This document shows positions 28,092-36,567 of a DNA stretch of 64,000 bases, one piece after another. Both the position numbers and the translations under genes were made by a program. The first letter of the stretch is position 1; each line of letters starts with the position of its first letter. The stretch is from assembly GCF_007746075.1 (NCBI RefSeq), contig NZ_CP036339.1, positions 3,005,786 to 3,069,785 of the forward strand, in the 5' to 3' direction. A model generated the notes under the pieces. The model was not told the origin of the DNA and did no database searches. It was given only the letters and a program-made list of their open reading frames with translations. The stretch is from Lacipirellula limnantheis (GTDB lineage: Bacteria; Planctomycetota; Planctomycetia; Pirellulales; Lacipirellulaceae).

Positions 28092-28133
28092 CAACTACAA
28101 ATGTAGGTACAATCGCAATTACAAATGTAGTTG
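28092..28133. promoter_or_regulatory. Pair of BlaI/MecI-type operator dyads
   Basis: CTACAAATGTAG (28095-28106) is a palindrome apart from its centre, and CAATTACAAATGTAGTTG (28116-28133) repeats it, with centres 24 bases apart. Both contain TACA...TGTA, the core recognised by BlaI/MecI repressors. They lie 42 bases before the chosen BlaI start, as expected for autoregulation, and also face the Ku remnant on the other strand. Confidence 0.75.
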
Positions 28134-28174
28134 AGGGAAGCGTCTCGCCGGCCCGGAAATTGATCGCAAAAAGG

Positions 28175-28582
28175 ATGCTCGAATTGTCCAAGAATCGTTC
28201 GATGGCGAACTCAGAACTAGAAATTGCCCGCGTGTTGTGGGGACTGGGCAAGGCTACGGTGCGACAAGTTGTCGAGGCCCTTCCCGATCACCGCAAGCGC
28301 GACTTCACGACTGTGCAGACGTATCTCGCACGGCTGGAGGAGAAAGGCTACGTAAAATCTGAGATAACCGGGCGCGTGAAGACGTTTACCAGTCGGGTAC
28401 GCCCCGCGAGTGTGATTCGAGATGTTACGAACGATTTCGTCGAACGGCTATTCGGAGGCGATTCCTTTCCACTACTGCAGCATTTGATTCGCCAAGGAGA
28501 TGTTTCCGCCGAGAAAATCCGGCAGCTCCGAGCCATGCTCGACGAACTGGAGCAACCCTCAGAACCCACCACCGATGATTAA
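28175..28582 (+). CDS. BlaI/MecI/CopY-family transcriptional repressor
   Basis: 135 residues from ATG at 28175; TTG at 28160 and ATG at 28202 are alternatives because none has a clean ribosome binding site. The winged helix (residues ~10-75) is typical: SELEIARVLWGLGKATVRQV, then DFTTVQTYLARLEEKGYVKS with the recognition helix, then a wing with Arg/Lys. The C-terminal dimerisation helices (FVERLFGGDSFPLLQHLIRQ) follow. It overlaps the M56 peptidase gene by eight bases. Two operator dyads lie upstream. By analogy with BlaI, cleavage or release triggered by its membrane partner would lift repression; the inducer is unknown. Confidence 0.92.
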   Translation: MLELSKNRSMANSELEIARVLWGLGKATVRQVVEALPDHRKRDFTTVQTYLARLEEKGYVKSEITGRVKTFTSRVRPASVIRDVTNDFVERLFGGDSFPLLQHLIRQGDVSAEKIRQLRAMLDELEQPSEPTTDD

Positions 28583-29660
28583 CAGCGTTTCCATCATTGA
28601 TTGGGCAATCGTGCAACTCGCTCAGCTGACGTTGCTGATTGCGCTCGTGGCGCTCTTGGATCGATTGCTCTGGCGACGCCTGCCGTCTGTCACTTTTCTG
28701 ATTTGGGTTCTCGTGCTCTTGAAGGCCCTCACTCCTCCACTTTGGTCGAGCCCGGTGGGCATTTTCAGTTGGACCTTCGGCGGACTCGTCGGCCCGGGAT
28801 CGCCGGATGACTTTCCGCAAATGGCATGGGCTCAGCAGAGCACTCGTCTGATCGGACTGTCTTTCTCCGAAGAGCTTGCCAGGTGGCTGATTGGCGCCTG
28901 GTCGCTAGGGGCGCTGGCGACAATTCTGAGATGGTGCGCAAGCTGGCAGGAATTGATTGCTGCCATCGCAAATTCGGACCGGCGCGCGGCCGAAGACATT
29001 TGTCCGATGGTCGAGCGAATTAGCGGTAAGCTCGGTCTCCGCAAGCCCCCGAGCGTCGTTGTTGTGAAGAGCTCGCTGGGGCCAGCTGTTTTTGGCTACC
29101 GCTCCCCCAAACTCATCCTGCCGGCAGAGTTACTGCTAAGTCTGTCCTCGGCAGAACTGGAAAGCGTCGTCGGGCATGAGTTACTGCACATTCGCCGCCA
29201 CGATTTTGGCGTGGCGCTGCTGGGAATGATGGTCAAAGCATTGTTCTGGTTTTTCCCGCCAGCTCGGTGGGCCGTGGAAAAAACGATTGCAGCCGCTGAG
29301 CATTGCGTCGATCGCGACGTCGTCACGCAACTTAGGATGCATCGTGTGAATTATGCTTCCGCCCTCCTCCGCGTTTTGGAAGTGAGAAACAGCTTCAGGC
29401 CGCTTGCAGGCGTACCCAGCATGCGTGCTGCAGACGTGACGGAACATCGGATTACTTGCATCCTGCACGATCTCAGCGCCGGTTCGTCGCGCAACGGACG
29501 ATTTACCTGGAGCGTCTTGTTACTATCGGCTGCCATCGTGCTACCCGGACGACCGCTTAACATTTTTGGTCCGCGTTGTATTCCAGCGTGTCCGCGCACT
29601 GATGCTCATCAATCAGTTGCGGCAGCAGAGATAAGCGCGGAAGAAGCGAGTCGCCAATGA
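28575..29660 (+). CDS. M56 (BlaR1/MecR1-like) membrane zinc peptidase
   Basis: 361 residues. ATG at 28575 overlaps the BlaI stop (ATGATTAA), so translation is probably coupled. Membrane helices: LAQLTLLIALVALLDRLL, VTFLIWVLVLLKAL, ARWLIGAWSLGALATIL, then the peptidase domain with zinc motif VVGHELLHIRRHDFG (HExxH-like HELLH) and helix FGVALLGMMVKALFWFF. The Glu-containing AAEHCVDRDVV further on supplies the third zinc ligand. A final hydrophobic stretch (WSVLLLSAAIVLPG) ends the protein. No penicillin-binding sensor domain is present, so it is not a beta-lactam receptor of the classical type. It would relay an unknown envelope signal to BlaI. Confidence 0.9.
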   Translation: MINSVSIIDWAIVQLAQLTLLIALVALLDRLLWRRLPSVTFLIWVLVLLKALTPPLWSSPVGIFSWTFGGLVGPGSPDDFPQMAWAQQSTRLIGLSFSEELARWLIGAWSLGALATILRWCASWQELIAAIANSDRRAAEDICPMVERISGKLGLRKPPSVVVVKSSLGPAVFGYRSPKLILPAELLLSLSSAELESVVGHELLHIRRHDFGVALLGMMVKALFWFFPPARWAVEKTIAAAEHCVDRDVVTQLRMHRVNYASALLRVLEVRNSFRPLAGVPSMRAADVTEHRITCILHDLSAGSSRNGRFTWSVLLLSAAIVLPGRPLNIFGPRCIPACPRTDAHQSVAAAEISAEEASRQ

Positions 29661-29885
29661 GAATCATTCCGGTGCAGCTCGAAGCATTAATGTTCGCTTG
29701 ACGAATCAAGGTTTAGATTCGCGTCAGCGTCTTCCACTCGCCTGTAAGGTAGGCAACGCGGGCTCCTGTGATCGTATCGTTTGCGGTCAGTGGTGAGCAC
29801 GTTTTTCTGCTCCTTGATCGTGATGGCGCTCAGGGTGCGCGCCGATTTACGTTTGACGTCCACATATTTTAGAAGGGCTAAAACA

Positions 29886-30596
29886 ATGAAGATTCAGTTT
29901 ATTGCCGTGTCGACCTTGGTCATCGCGCTCTGGGCAGCCATCAGCGGCACGGTTCGCGCCGTGGAGGTTGCCGGCGGCCAGACCAGCGTCGCGCTCGACA
30001 CAGCGTTACTTGCCAGCGCGGCGAGCTTGAATTTATCAAGCGTGTCGGCTGACGTGATTGCTCCAGGTAGCCTACCCGGATCAGTTGCTTTCCCAATCAA
30101 TTCGCGGACTGCGGCGACGCTACCCACCACGTTCACTTACAATCCTGCGACCTTCCCAGCACTTGGCAGTTTCGCTGGCGCCATCGAACACCAAGGAAGC
30201 GTGTTCTTCAATGCCAACTCCGTGGAAGTGGGCGACTTCACCATCGGCTTTAATGCGGCCCGGGCCGGCACTCTCGGCGGTCAAGCCAGCGGCTTCTATG
30301 TGGAAAGTACCACAGGAATTGCCGCCATCTTGTTCGACCTCAAGGTGAATGGAGCTAATCCGCAACCAACTAGCTTAGTCGTGGACGCCGATTTGCTCGT
30401 CTCGCCAGAGTTTGGCTCATTTTTGTTGAGCGGCGGTCTGTCGACGGCCAATTTGCAAGGGGCTGACGTGGGCGATGCTCGCGTCTCGGCCACGGCGGTA
30501 CCCGAGCCGGCAAGCGCTGCATTGCTCGGCGTCGGTTTAGCCGCGTGGGCACTGCATCGGCGCCGCGAGACGCTAAGCCTGCACAACCGTTCGTGA
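29886..30596 (+). CDS. Small secreted PEP-CTERM protein
   Basis: 236 residues from ATG at 29886, with GAAGGG about ten bases upstream; the reading frame is open to 29781 but without a start signal. The signal peptide (QFIAVSTLVIALWAAISGTVRA) is followed by a beta-rich domain with an internal VEVGDFTIGFNAARAG and GQASGFYVESTTGIAAILFD. It ends with VPEPASAALLGVGLAAWALHRRR, a textbook PEP-CTERM signal for exosortase-type processing. A perfect terminator follows. Confidence 0.88.
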   Translation: MKIQFIAVSTLVIALWAAISGTVRAVEVAGGQTSVALDTALLASAASLNLSSVSADVIAPGSLPGSVAFPINSRTAATLPTTFTYNPATFPALGSFAGAIEHQGSVFFNANSVEVGDFTIGFNAARAGTLGGQASGFYVESTTGIAAILFDLKVNGANPQPTSLVVDADLLVSPEFGSFLLSGGLSTANLQGADVGDARVSATAVPEPASAALLGVGLAAWALHRRRETLSLHNRS

Positions 30597-30631
30597 AGCA
30601 TGCACGGATCGTAATCAACTGAGCAACAATG

Positions 30632-30665
30632 AGCGTCCCGATTTCTTCAATCGGGACGCTTCTTT
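30632..30665 (+). terminator. Rho-independent terminator after small PEP-CTERM gene
   Basis: AGCGTCCCGATT and AATCGGGACGCT form a perfect 12-bp stem around TCTTC, followed by TCTTTT, 35 bases after the stop. Confidence 0.9.
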
Positions 30666-31613
30666 TAATGACTTGGCGGGGCCTTTCATCGGGGGCTTTG
30701 CCACCGACTCCAAAAACCCCGCTCTGGGACTACGAAGCCAACAAGAAAAAGCTGAGAGCGTTCTGGAAGTGTGACAGGAGACCCTGCCCGTCACCATGGG
30801 ACGCATCGAGACACTCGAGTGAAGAGGTCGCCAAACGACGCCAGACATCACCTAGCATTCCGCGGCGGAACGGCGACTTCGCCTACCTGACACACCCACT
30901 CAGGATACCAGCTTATCGCCCGGAGGGTCCGCCTTCGGGAGCAAGCCTCGGTCTGACAAAAATCGAACTGGTCGTTATCTGACCGAACAGTGGGCGAGGC
31001 GGGAACTAACTGGAGTCGGCCCTTATCGCGCGCCGCGCCCGGTCTAGGCAGCCGTCGAGCACTTCGCGCGTAACGGAGCTCGGTACGAGACTTGCAACAA
31101 CAGCGCCTGGTCGAGTTCTTTGAAAGCAGGCATTTATCAAGTCCACACCAAAGAAGCCACTTATCGGCAAGGGCGAACCGGGCGTCGGCGTTCCGGCCGC
31201 AGAACACCGCGTTCCCACCAAGGCAGTAAGCGTCGGTAAAGATGAGCAAACCGAAGTTCCGATTCGGACCGGTCCGGGCGGTGGCCGAGTTGGCGGCGGC
31301 GCCACCGGTGAAACAACTCCTGCGAGAGATACCGCTGCTCAGCGCGGTCGTGGGGAAAAGCGGTAGCGATCCTACGAAATCGAGTTCGGGCTCCGCGAGG
31401 CACGGTCGCGCGAAGTTCCTGAGACATCCAACGCGCCCGTTTCGCCGTAACTCATGTCTTTGAGGCTTCTGCCGCGATGGTCCATCCGTGGAGACTAACA
31501 GTCGGCTATAATCCCCTTCAGATTTCGCTCGGTTCGCCATTGAGATCTGTGCAAATTGTGATTCTGTTGAAAATAAAGCCTTCGAACAACAACTCAGGAG
31601 TGAAAACACGCTA
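30666..31613. other. Intergenic stretch with a 200-bp dispersed repeat
   Basis: Nearly 950 bases with no supported gene. The 253-residue minus-strand frame 30848-31609 runs through the repeat, and its composition (many Arg, Cys) is that of a shadow. Holds repeat family D copy 1 (30855-31052). Confidence 0.45.
30855..31052 (+). repeat. Dispersed 200-bp repeat family D, copy 1
   Basis: Shares with 36120-36327 long identical runs such as CTCAGGATACCAGCTTA, CCTCGGTCTGACAAAAATCG, GACCGAACAGTGGGCGAGGC and GTCGGCCCTTATCGCGCGCC. By-eye identity is close to 88 percent. No gene is recognised inside it. Confidence 0.8.
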
Positions 31614-32291
31614 ATGATTCGCTACAAGTCGGTTTTCCTGTGGCTCCCGCTCTGCGTCGCCGCTTGTGTCATGTCGGCCGCGCCGGCGGCCGCGGTGCTG
31701 ATCACGCGCACTCTCAACCAACAGATCACCGCCGTTCCAGACGGTCCGAACCAGATGTACGATTTGGACGTGGATCAGGATGGGACGACCGATTTCACCT
31801 TTCGTTCGCTCATCGGGGTAACGGACGATCCAACCTTCGCCAGTTTCGCGGACATCAAGCCGCCGTTTGCAACGATTAACGGCGTGGTCATCGACAGCCT
31901 TACGGGCGATGGCTTTCCCACCGCGAGCCGCCTCCTGCCGGGGGCCGTCGTCTCTTCGGCGAGTCTCTTTTCCGGCAACAATGACCTGGGCAATTTATCG
32001 TCACAATTCTTTCCCGACCCGCCAACGGGCAACTTTCAAAACCAAACTGGCTTTGTGGGATTTCAGTTCCAGAGACTTGGCAGTACGCACTACGGCTTCG
32101 CCCAAGTCACGGTCAATGATCTCATCGCTACTCAAGACCCGTTAGCGGTCACCATCGTCGCCGTGAGCTACGAATCCGTTGCGGGCCAGGCGACTACGGT
32201 GACCGCCGTGCCGGAACCGGCGTCGCTTGCCCTCGCCGGGATGGGGTTGGCCGCCCTGGCCGCCCGTACTCGTCGACGATTGACAGTCTAA
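31614..32291 (+). CDS. Small secreted PEP-CTERM protein
   Basis: 225 residues from ATG at 31614 (GGAG within CAGGAGTG lies 15-20 bases upstream). The signal peptide ends near AAPAAA. The domain starts ITRTLNQQITAVPDGPNQMY, then DLDVDQDGTTDFTFRS, a calcium-loop-like DVDQDGTTD. Later segments (GFVGFQFQRLGSTHYGFAQV) resemble a family of planctomycete PEP-CTERM proteins whose QRLG--HYG phrase describes a lectin-like sandwich. It ends VPEPASLALAGMGLAALAAR, then Arg-rich. Probably attached to the cell surface or matrix. Confidence 0.88.
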   Translation: MIRYKSVFLWLPLCVAACVMSAAPAAAVLITRTLNQQITAVPDGPNQMYDLDVDQDGTTDFTFRSLIGVTDDPTFASFADIKPPFATINGVVIDSLTGDGFPTASRLLPGAVVSSASLFSGNNDLGNLSSQFFPDPPTGNFQNQTGFVGFQFQRLGSTHYGFAQVTVNDLIATQDPLAVTIVAVSYESVAGQATTVTAVPEPASLALAGMGLAALAARTRRRLTV

Positions 32292-32520
32292 CCGCCCGCC
32301 AGCGATTGGTGCACGTTGATCGGACGCAGGGATTTTGTCAGCTCATCAGCTCCATCAAGTACCGAAAAGCCGTCGGCCGGTGAGTCAGTAGACGCTGCCA
32401 GTCGAATAAACCGAGCAGCGACCAAGGCGCGTTGTATCAGCACGCCTGGAAAAATCCGTGTCGCCGACGCCGCTAACCGCGGTTTGGGGAGCGAAGGGAA
32501 CGACGATTTAGCGCGTTTCG

Positions 32521-34410
32521 ATGTCACCAAGCTCAGACTCACTGACGGCGAGACTGCAGCCAGGTCTTTCCACGCGGCGCCGTTACCTAACGGCGGCGGT
32601 CCTCGTGGCGTGCGCTGTCGCGCTGCGCGCGCTCTTGCATCAGTGGCTGGGGCCGCCAAGCGTCTTTCTATTTCTGAGCGCAATTCTCCTCTCTGGTTGG
32701 ATCGGCGGCGTGGGGCCTGCGTTGGGGGCGCTGCTCGCCCTCCACGTAATCCATGCCTACTGGTTTCTTGAACCGCCCGGCTTATGGCAGCCCGATTGGG
32801 CGTCGGTGGCTTCCACAGGAGCGTACTACCTGGCGGGAATCACCGTCGGACTTCTCAGCGAAAAGCGTCGGGCCGCAATTGCGATGGCCCGGGCCGAGCA
32901 CCTCGACGCAATCGCGCAACGTGAGCAGTTGCGAACCGCGCTGGCGTGCATTGCGGACGGCGTGCTCGTGACGAACGTAGCGGGAGAAATCGAACTGATG
33001 AACCGGGCCGCCGAGGCGGCGACCGGTTGGACGCTCGCGGAGGCGAAGGGTCGACGATGGCAAGAAGTGTTCAGCCTGGGACGCGAGGGTTCAAACGCGT
33101 GCCTGGAGAGCCCGGTGGACCGCGCCTTGCAAGAACAGGCAGTAGTTCACGAAACGTCACCATTAATCCTGCGGGCGCGTCATGGGGGTGAGATTCCAAT
33201 CGCCTATAGCGCCGCCCCGGTGGCGGACGCGGATGGCGCCGTTTCGGGCGTGGTGTTGAGCTTCAAGGACGAATCGGCGCGGCGGCGCGATGAACTGGCG
33301 CTTAAGGAAGCGGACCGCCGAAAGGACGAATTCCTAGCGACGCTAGCTCACGAGTTGAGAAATCCACTGGCCCCCATCGCCGCTGGGATCGAACTGCTCA
33401 AGGGATCGACGGCCGATCCTGGCGCTAGTGAAGAGATTCGCCTGATCATGGAGCGACAGACGCAGCACATGGTCCGGTTGATCGATGATCTGATGGACGT
33501 TTCGCGAATTACTCGCGGCAAGCTGGCATTGCGCGAGTCCGACGTCGCGCTGCATGACGTCATTCGCAATGCGGTGGATGCGACTAAGGGACTTTTTGTC
33601 GCGGCAGGCCATCGCCTGACGTTGCGGCTCCCCGAGGCGCCGGTGGTGCTGCACGCCGATGGAGATCGCTTGACGCAGGTCTTCAGCAACTTGCTCAGTA
33701 ACGCCGCAAAATACACGCCTGAGGGGGGCGCGATCGAGTTCGCAGCCACGCTATCGGTCAGTGACGTGATCGTTACGGTGACTGACACCGGGATTGGAAT
33801 TCCTAGCGACAAGTTAACGCAGGTGTTCGAGTTGTTTGGCCAGATCAATCAGCGCTTGGGCGCTGGAGGGGGGCTGGGGATCGGTTTGGCGCTCGTCAAG
33901 CGTCTGGTGGAAATGCATGGAGGACGCGTCGAGGCGGAATCCGCCGGCGAAGGCTCAGGTGCGACGTTTCGCGTACGCCTGCCCGTTCGCGTAGGCGCTG
34001 CGGACGCGCCATCGGCGCCATCGTCTCCAGCAGCGAGGTCGCCAGCAGCGTCGAAACGGGTGCTTGTCGTCGACGACAACGCTGACGCGCTTGACTCGCT
34101 GAGCCGCTTGGTGAAGTTGATGGGCAATGAAGTCTGCCGAGCGCGCGATGGCTTGGAGGCGCTGGAACTGGGCGCCTCCTTTGAGCCCGACGTCGTCCTG
34201 ATGGATCTGGGGATGCCGAACCTGGATGGTTACGAGGCGGCGCGGCGCATGCGACAACAAGCGTGGGGGAAATCGATCACGTTGGTGGCGACCACGGGGT
34301 GGGGCCAAGATGAAGATCGAAGGCGCTCCAGCGGCGCCGGCTTCGATTTTCATTTAGTGAAGCCAGTTTCGGTGACGTCGCTTGCTGGGATACTCTCGCC
34401 GACCGCCTAG
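32521..34410 (+). CDS. Hybrid sensor histidine kinase (DUF4118, PAS, HisKA, HATPase, receiver)
   Basis: 629 residues. N-terminal membrane part with about four helices (LTAAVLVACAVALRALLHQW, FLFLSAILLSGWIGGVGPAL) resembling DUF4118. A PAS domain follows (~135-260, CIADGVLVTNVAGEIELMNR). HisKA has phospho-accepting His277 in LATLAHELRNPLAPI. HATPase_c has the N box (QVFSNLLSNAAKYTPEGG), the G1 box (VTDTGIGI) and the G2 box (GGGLGIGLALVKRLVEMHGG). An Ala/Pro/Ser linker leads to a receiver domain with VLVVDDNADALDSL and phospho-accepting Asp562 in VVLMDLGMPNLDG. Conserved Lys is in LVKPV. It probably senses a ligand in or near the membrane. No cognate response regulator is adjacent. The start lies before RRRYLTAAVLV; upstream evidence is weak. 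Confidence 0.93.
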   Translation: MSPSSDSLTARLQPGLSTRRRYLTAAVLVACAVALRALLHQWLGPPSVFLFLSAILLSGWIGGVGPALGALLALHVIHAYWFLEPPGLWQPDWASVASTGAYYLAGITVGLLSEKRRAAIAMARAEHLDAIAQREQLRTALACIADGVLVTNVAGEIELMNRAAEAATGWTLAEAKGRRWQEVFSLGREGSNACLESPVDRALQEQAVVHETSPLILRARHGGEIPIAYSAAPVADADGAVSGVVLSFKDESARRRDELALKEADRRKDEFLATLAHELRNPLAPIAAGIELLKGSTADPGASEEIRLIMERQTQHMVRLIDDLMDVSRITRGKLALRESDVALHDVIRNAVDATKGLFVAAGHRLTLRLPEAPVVLHADGDRLTQVFSNLLSNAAKYTPEGGAIEFAATLSVSDVIVTVTDTGIGIPSDKLTQVFELFGQINQRLGAGGGLGIGLALVKRLVEMHGGRVEAESAGEGSGATFRVRLPVRVGAADAPSAPSSPAARSPAASKRVLVVDDNADALDSLSRLVKLMGNEVCRARDGLEALELGASFEPDVVLMDLGMPNLDGYEAARRMRQQAWGKSITLVATTGWGQDEDRRRSSGAGFDFHLVKPVSVTSLAGILSPTA

Positions 34411-34465
34411 CACATCAGCACCGTCGTCGGTCCGAAGGGTCGCCGTGTGGCAGCCCGAAGGCGGC

Positions 34466-34532
34466 GACGAGTTGGGAGATTCCTGGCGAGACCGTCAGGC
34501 GCGATCGCCGGAGCCGACCGGATCGTTAGCGG
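34466..34532 (+). repeat. Dispersed 67-bp repeat family C, copy 1
   Basis: Aligns without gaps to 63340-63406 with 59 of 67 identical. Contains GAGATTCCTGGCGAGA and TCGCCGGAGCCG. GGCGA...TCGCC can pair in both copies. Confidence 0.8.
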
Positions 34533-34686
34533 CCGGCAGTTTCTTAAGGCTACGATAAGCCCGGCAATGAGCCAGGCTAACGGCCTTCTCCAAATGATGC
34601 CGTTGGTCCCCCCGAGAATGGCCCATGCGAGAAGCCAAATCCAGAGCACGCCACGCCAAATGGCGCGCTGGCTTCGACGGCGCCGC

Positions 34687-34743
34687 GCCGTGCAGACGCC
34701 CCGTTAGGTTCGCCGCCAGCGAGCTTGAAGGCGTCTGCATGGC
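34687..34743. repeat. Inverted repeat with 14-base arms
   Basis: GCCGTGCAGACGCC and GGCGTCTGCATGGC (13 of 14 complementary) are separated by 29 bases. Position between two converging genes allows a termination role, but there is no T-run. Confidence 0.5.
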
Positions 34744-35039
34744 TGCCGAGCGTGCGGCGGCGATTCAGGTCTGCGGCGCGTTCTGCGCCGCCGCGGCGTC
34801 ATGCGCCACCGGGGATTAGGCCGCTCGGCAGACGGCGAAGGCGCGAACCGCATTAAAATAGTGGCGGAAGGCGTCCGCTCCACGGGAATCCGCAGGCTGT
34901 ATAAGGGATCCGTCCCGGGACGCACCCCCCGCGCTGCAGGTTCGAAAGCCGTCGGTTGGCACGGAAAGCTGGCGGTGGTTGATTCACCTAGCCTGGTGCT
35001 GCAATTGTCCGGGTCTCGCCAGTGCATCCCGCTACTCGA

Positions 35040-36014
35040 TTACGCCGGCTTCCCGCTCGTCGACTTTCTCCGGTAACGGCGACACTGAACTGCCGTAGCG
35101 ATTCCCAAGCAGACGGCAAGCTCGATCGAGCGCGATTCGGGAACAACGACTTTGATCTGGCCAGCGCTGGAAAGGCTGTTGTTGAGTTTGACGATATTGG
35201 AGCCATCGAGGTCGCTTCGCCAAAGCCCGCCGAGGCCGTCATCTCTCCAGAAGATAGCATTGAACTCGGGGACAACTTCAATATCGGATGGAATGGAGAT
35301 CCCAGGAAGATCGGACAGGTCGATAAAGCGCTCCATCGAGCCGCCGTCCATACGGACGCGATAGATAGCACGGGGATCGCTGCCGTCGATAGGTTGCGCT
35401 GAGAAATAGACAAACTGATGAACGGGATCTATTCCGAGGCCATTGAGATTTCTAATTCCAGTGACGATCGGCGTGACCACGCCATCATCCGTTCTTGCGT
35501 AAACCTCATCGGTGAAGCCTGTCCCAGCGTAACGTCCGACTGCCAAGAACGCCGTTTGATGAATTTGGTCGAACTCTATCTCCACCGTGGTGCGGAAACC
35601 GAGGTCGATATACGCGGGGGCCGATAAATTCCATTCCGAACCGCGGAAGTACGCCAGGAAGAGGCGGTTATTTGATTCGTCGATTTCAATGCGCGAAGGC
35701 AAGCAACAGTTCTGGATAAACTCGACGCGGTTCGAGCCGTCGATATTCGACTTCCAAATGGATTCAGTGGACGGGGTTCTGGAGCTTGGCGCCTCGAAAT
35801 AGATGGTCCCTGTCCGATCATCGATGTCGAACGGCCCAGTAGCTCCGGTCAGCACGACCGTAGCATTCGATCCATCGAGGGTTGAACGATAGATGCTCTT
35901 CACACCGCCAACGGTCGCACTGTAGTAGAGCGAAGGAGAATCGCCGTACGCCTTGCTCGCGGACTCCTGCAACAAAACCAATGTCGCAAAACCAAGCAGC
36001 CAGCGTGAGTACAT
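35040..36014 (-). CDS. Secreted YWTD-type beta-propeller with degenerate PEP-CTERM tail
   Basis: 324 residues from ATG at 36014, with GGAG eight bases upstream; the frame is open to 36068. After a signal peptide (LLGFATLVLLQESASKAYG) come repeated blades of LDL-receptor class B type: YYSATVGGVKSIYRSTLDGS, IYFEAPSSRTPSTESIWKSN, VYFSAQPIDGSDPRAIYRVR and FWRDDGLGGLWRSDLDGSN. The R-DLDGSN pattern ends each blade. The tail VVPESRSIELAVCLGIATAV followed by RRYRRKS looks like a PEP-CTERM signal with Ser for Pro. Probably a surface-bound binding protein. Plus-strand frames here are shadows. Confidence 0.85.
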   Translation of the reverse strand: MYSRWLLGFATLVLLQESASKAYGDSPSLYYSATVGGVKSIYRSTLDGSNATVVLTGATGPFDIDDRTGTIYFEAPSSRTPSTESIWKSNIDGSNRVEFIQNCCLPSRIEIDESNNRLFLAYFRGSEWNLSAPAYIDLGFRTTVEIEFDQIHQTAFLAVGRYAGTGFTDEVYARTDDGVVTPIVTGIRNLNGLGIDPVHQFVYFSAQPIDGSDPRAIYRVRMDGGSMERFIDLSDLPGISIPSDIEVVPEFNAIFWRDDGLGGLWRSDLDGSNIVKLNNSLSSAGQIKVVVPESRSIELAVCLGIATAVQCRRYRRKSTSGKPA

Positions 36015-36119
36015 TAGGTCGCTCCGATTGAATGTGTGCGCAGCCGCTCCACTGTAGCCACGATCCATCGGGGGGACAATTTATTCCATTTGCCCGCCTC
36101 ACGTTGATCCAATCGCCTC

Positions 36120-36327
36120 ACATTCCGCTGCGGACCGCCGACTTCGCCTCCCTGACGCACCCGCTCAGGATACCAGCTTAACGCGAGGAGGGTCCGTCTT
36201 CGGGAGCACGCCTCGGTCTGACAAAAATCGGGCTGGTCGTTATTTGACCGAACAGTGGGCGAGGCGGAAACTAACTAGAGTCGGCCCTTATCGCGCGCCG
36301 TCCTCGGTCTAGGCAGCCGTCGTGCTC
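36120..36327 (+). repeat. Dispersed 200-bp repeat family D, copy 2
   Basis: Second copy of 30855-31052, same orientation, about 5.3 kb away. It ends where the IS256-like remnant begins (36335), so the two could once have belonged to one element. Confidence 0.8.
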
Positions 36328-36334
36328 TTAGACC

Positions 36335-36499
36335 GCCGCGCTCTTCCCCAACGAAGCCAGCGCCCTGAGACTCGTCACCGCCGTCCTGATGGAAATCAGC
36401 GAAGAATGGGAACGGTCCCAGCCGCGCTCGCGAAAGCGCCGGGCCGACATTGTCGCCACGCACGCGGACTTACGGCCACTATCAGCGAGACCGTTATAA
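36335..36499 (+). mobile_element. IS256/Mutator-family transposase C-terminal remnant
   Basis: Reading AALFPNEASALRLVTAVLME then ISEEWERSQ, which matches the conserved end of IS256-family transposases (FPN--SALRLVTA-L-E-SEEW). The frame continues about 27 residues and stops at 36499. Everything before the FPN segment, including the DDE catalytic core, is absent. Confidence 0.75.
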
Positions 36500-36567
36500 C
36501 CGTTCCGATCGAGGGGAATCTGCATCAGCTTGGTTTGCTTCTCTGCGGCAGCAAAGTAGGTTGAGTT

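Larger units (their letters stand above)
34411..35039. other. Intergenic stretch with repeat and hairpins
   Basis: Between the histidine kinase gene and the convergent propeller protein gene. Contains repeat family C (34466-34532), an inverted repeat (34687-34743) and a further GCGGCGC/GCGCCGC hairpin near 34775. No gene is supported; a hydrophobic frame (34407-34649, minus) runs through the repeat. Confidence 0.45.

Noticed and set aside
30848-31609. 253-residue minus-strand frame
   Set aside because: Crosses the 200-bp dispersed repeat; high Cys/Arg content, no signal or domain.
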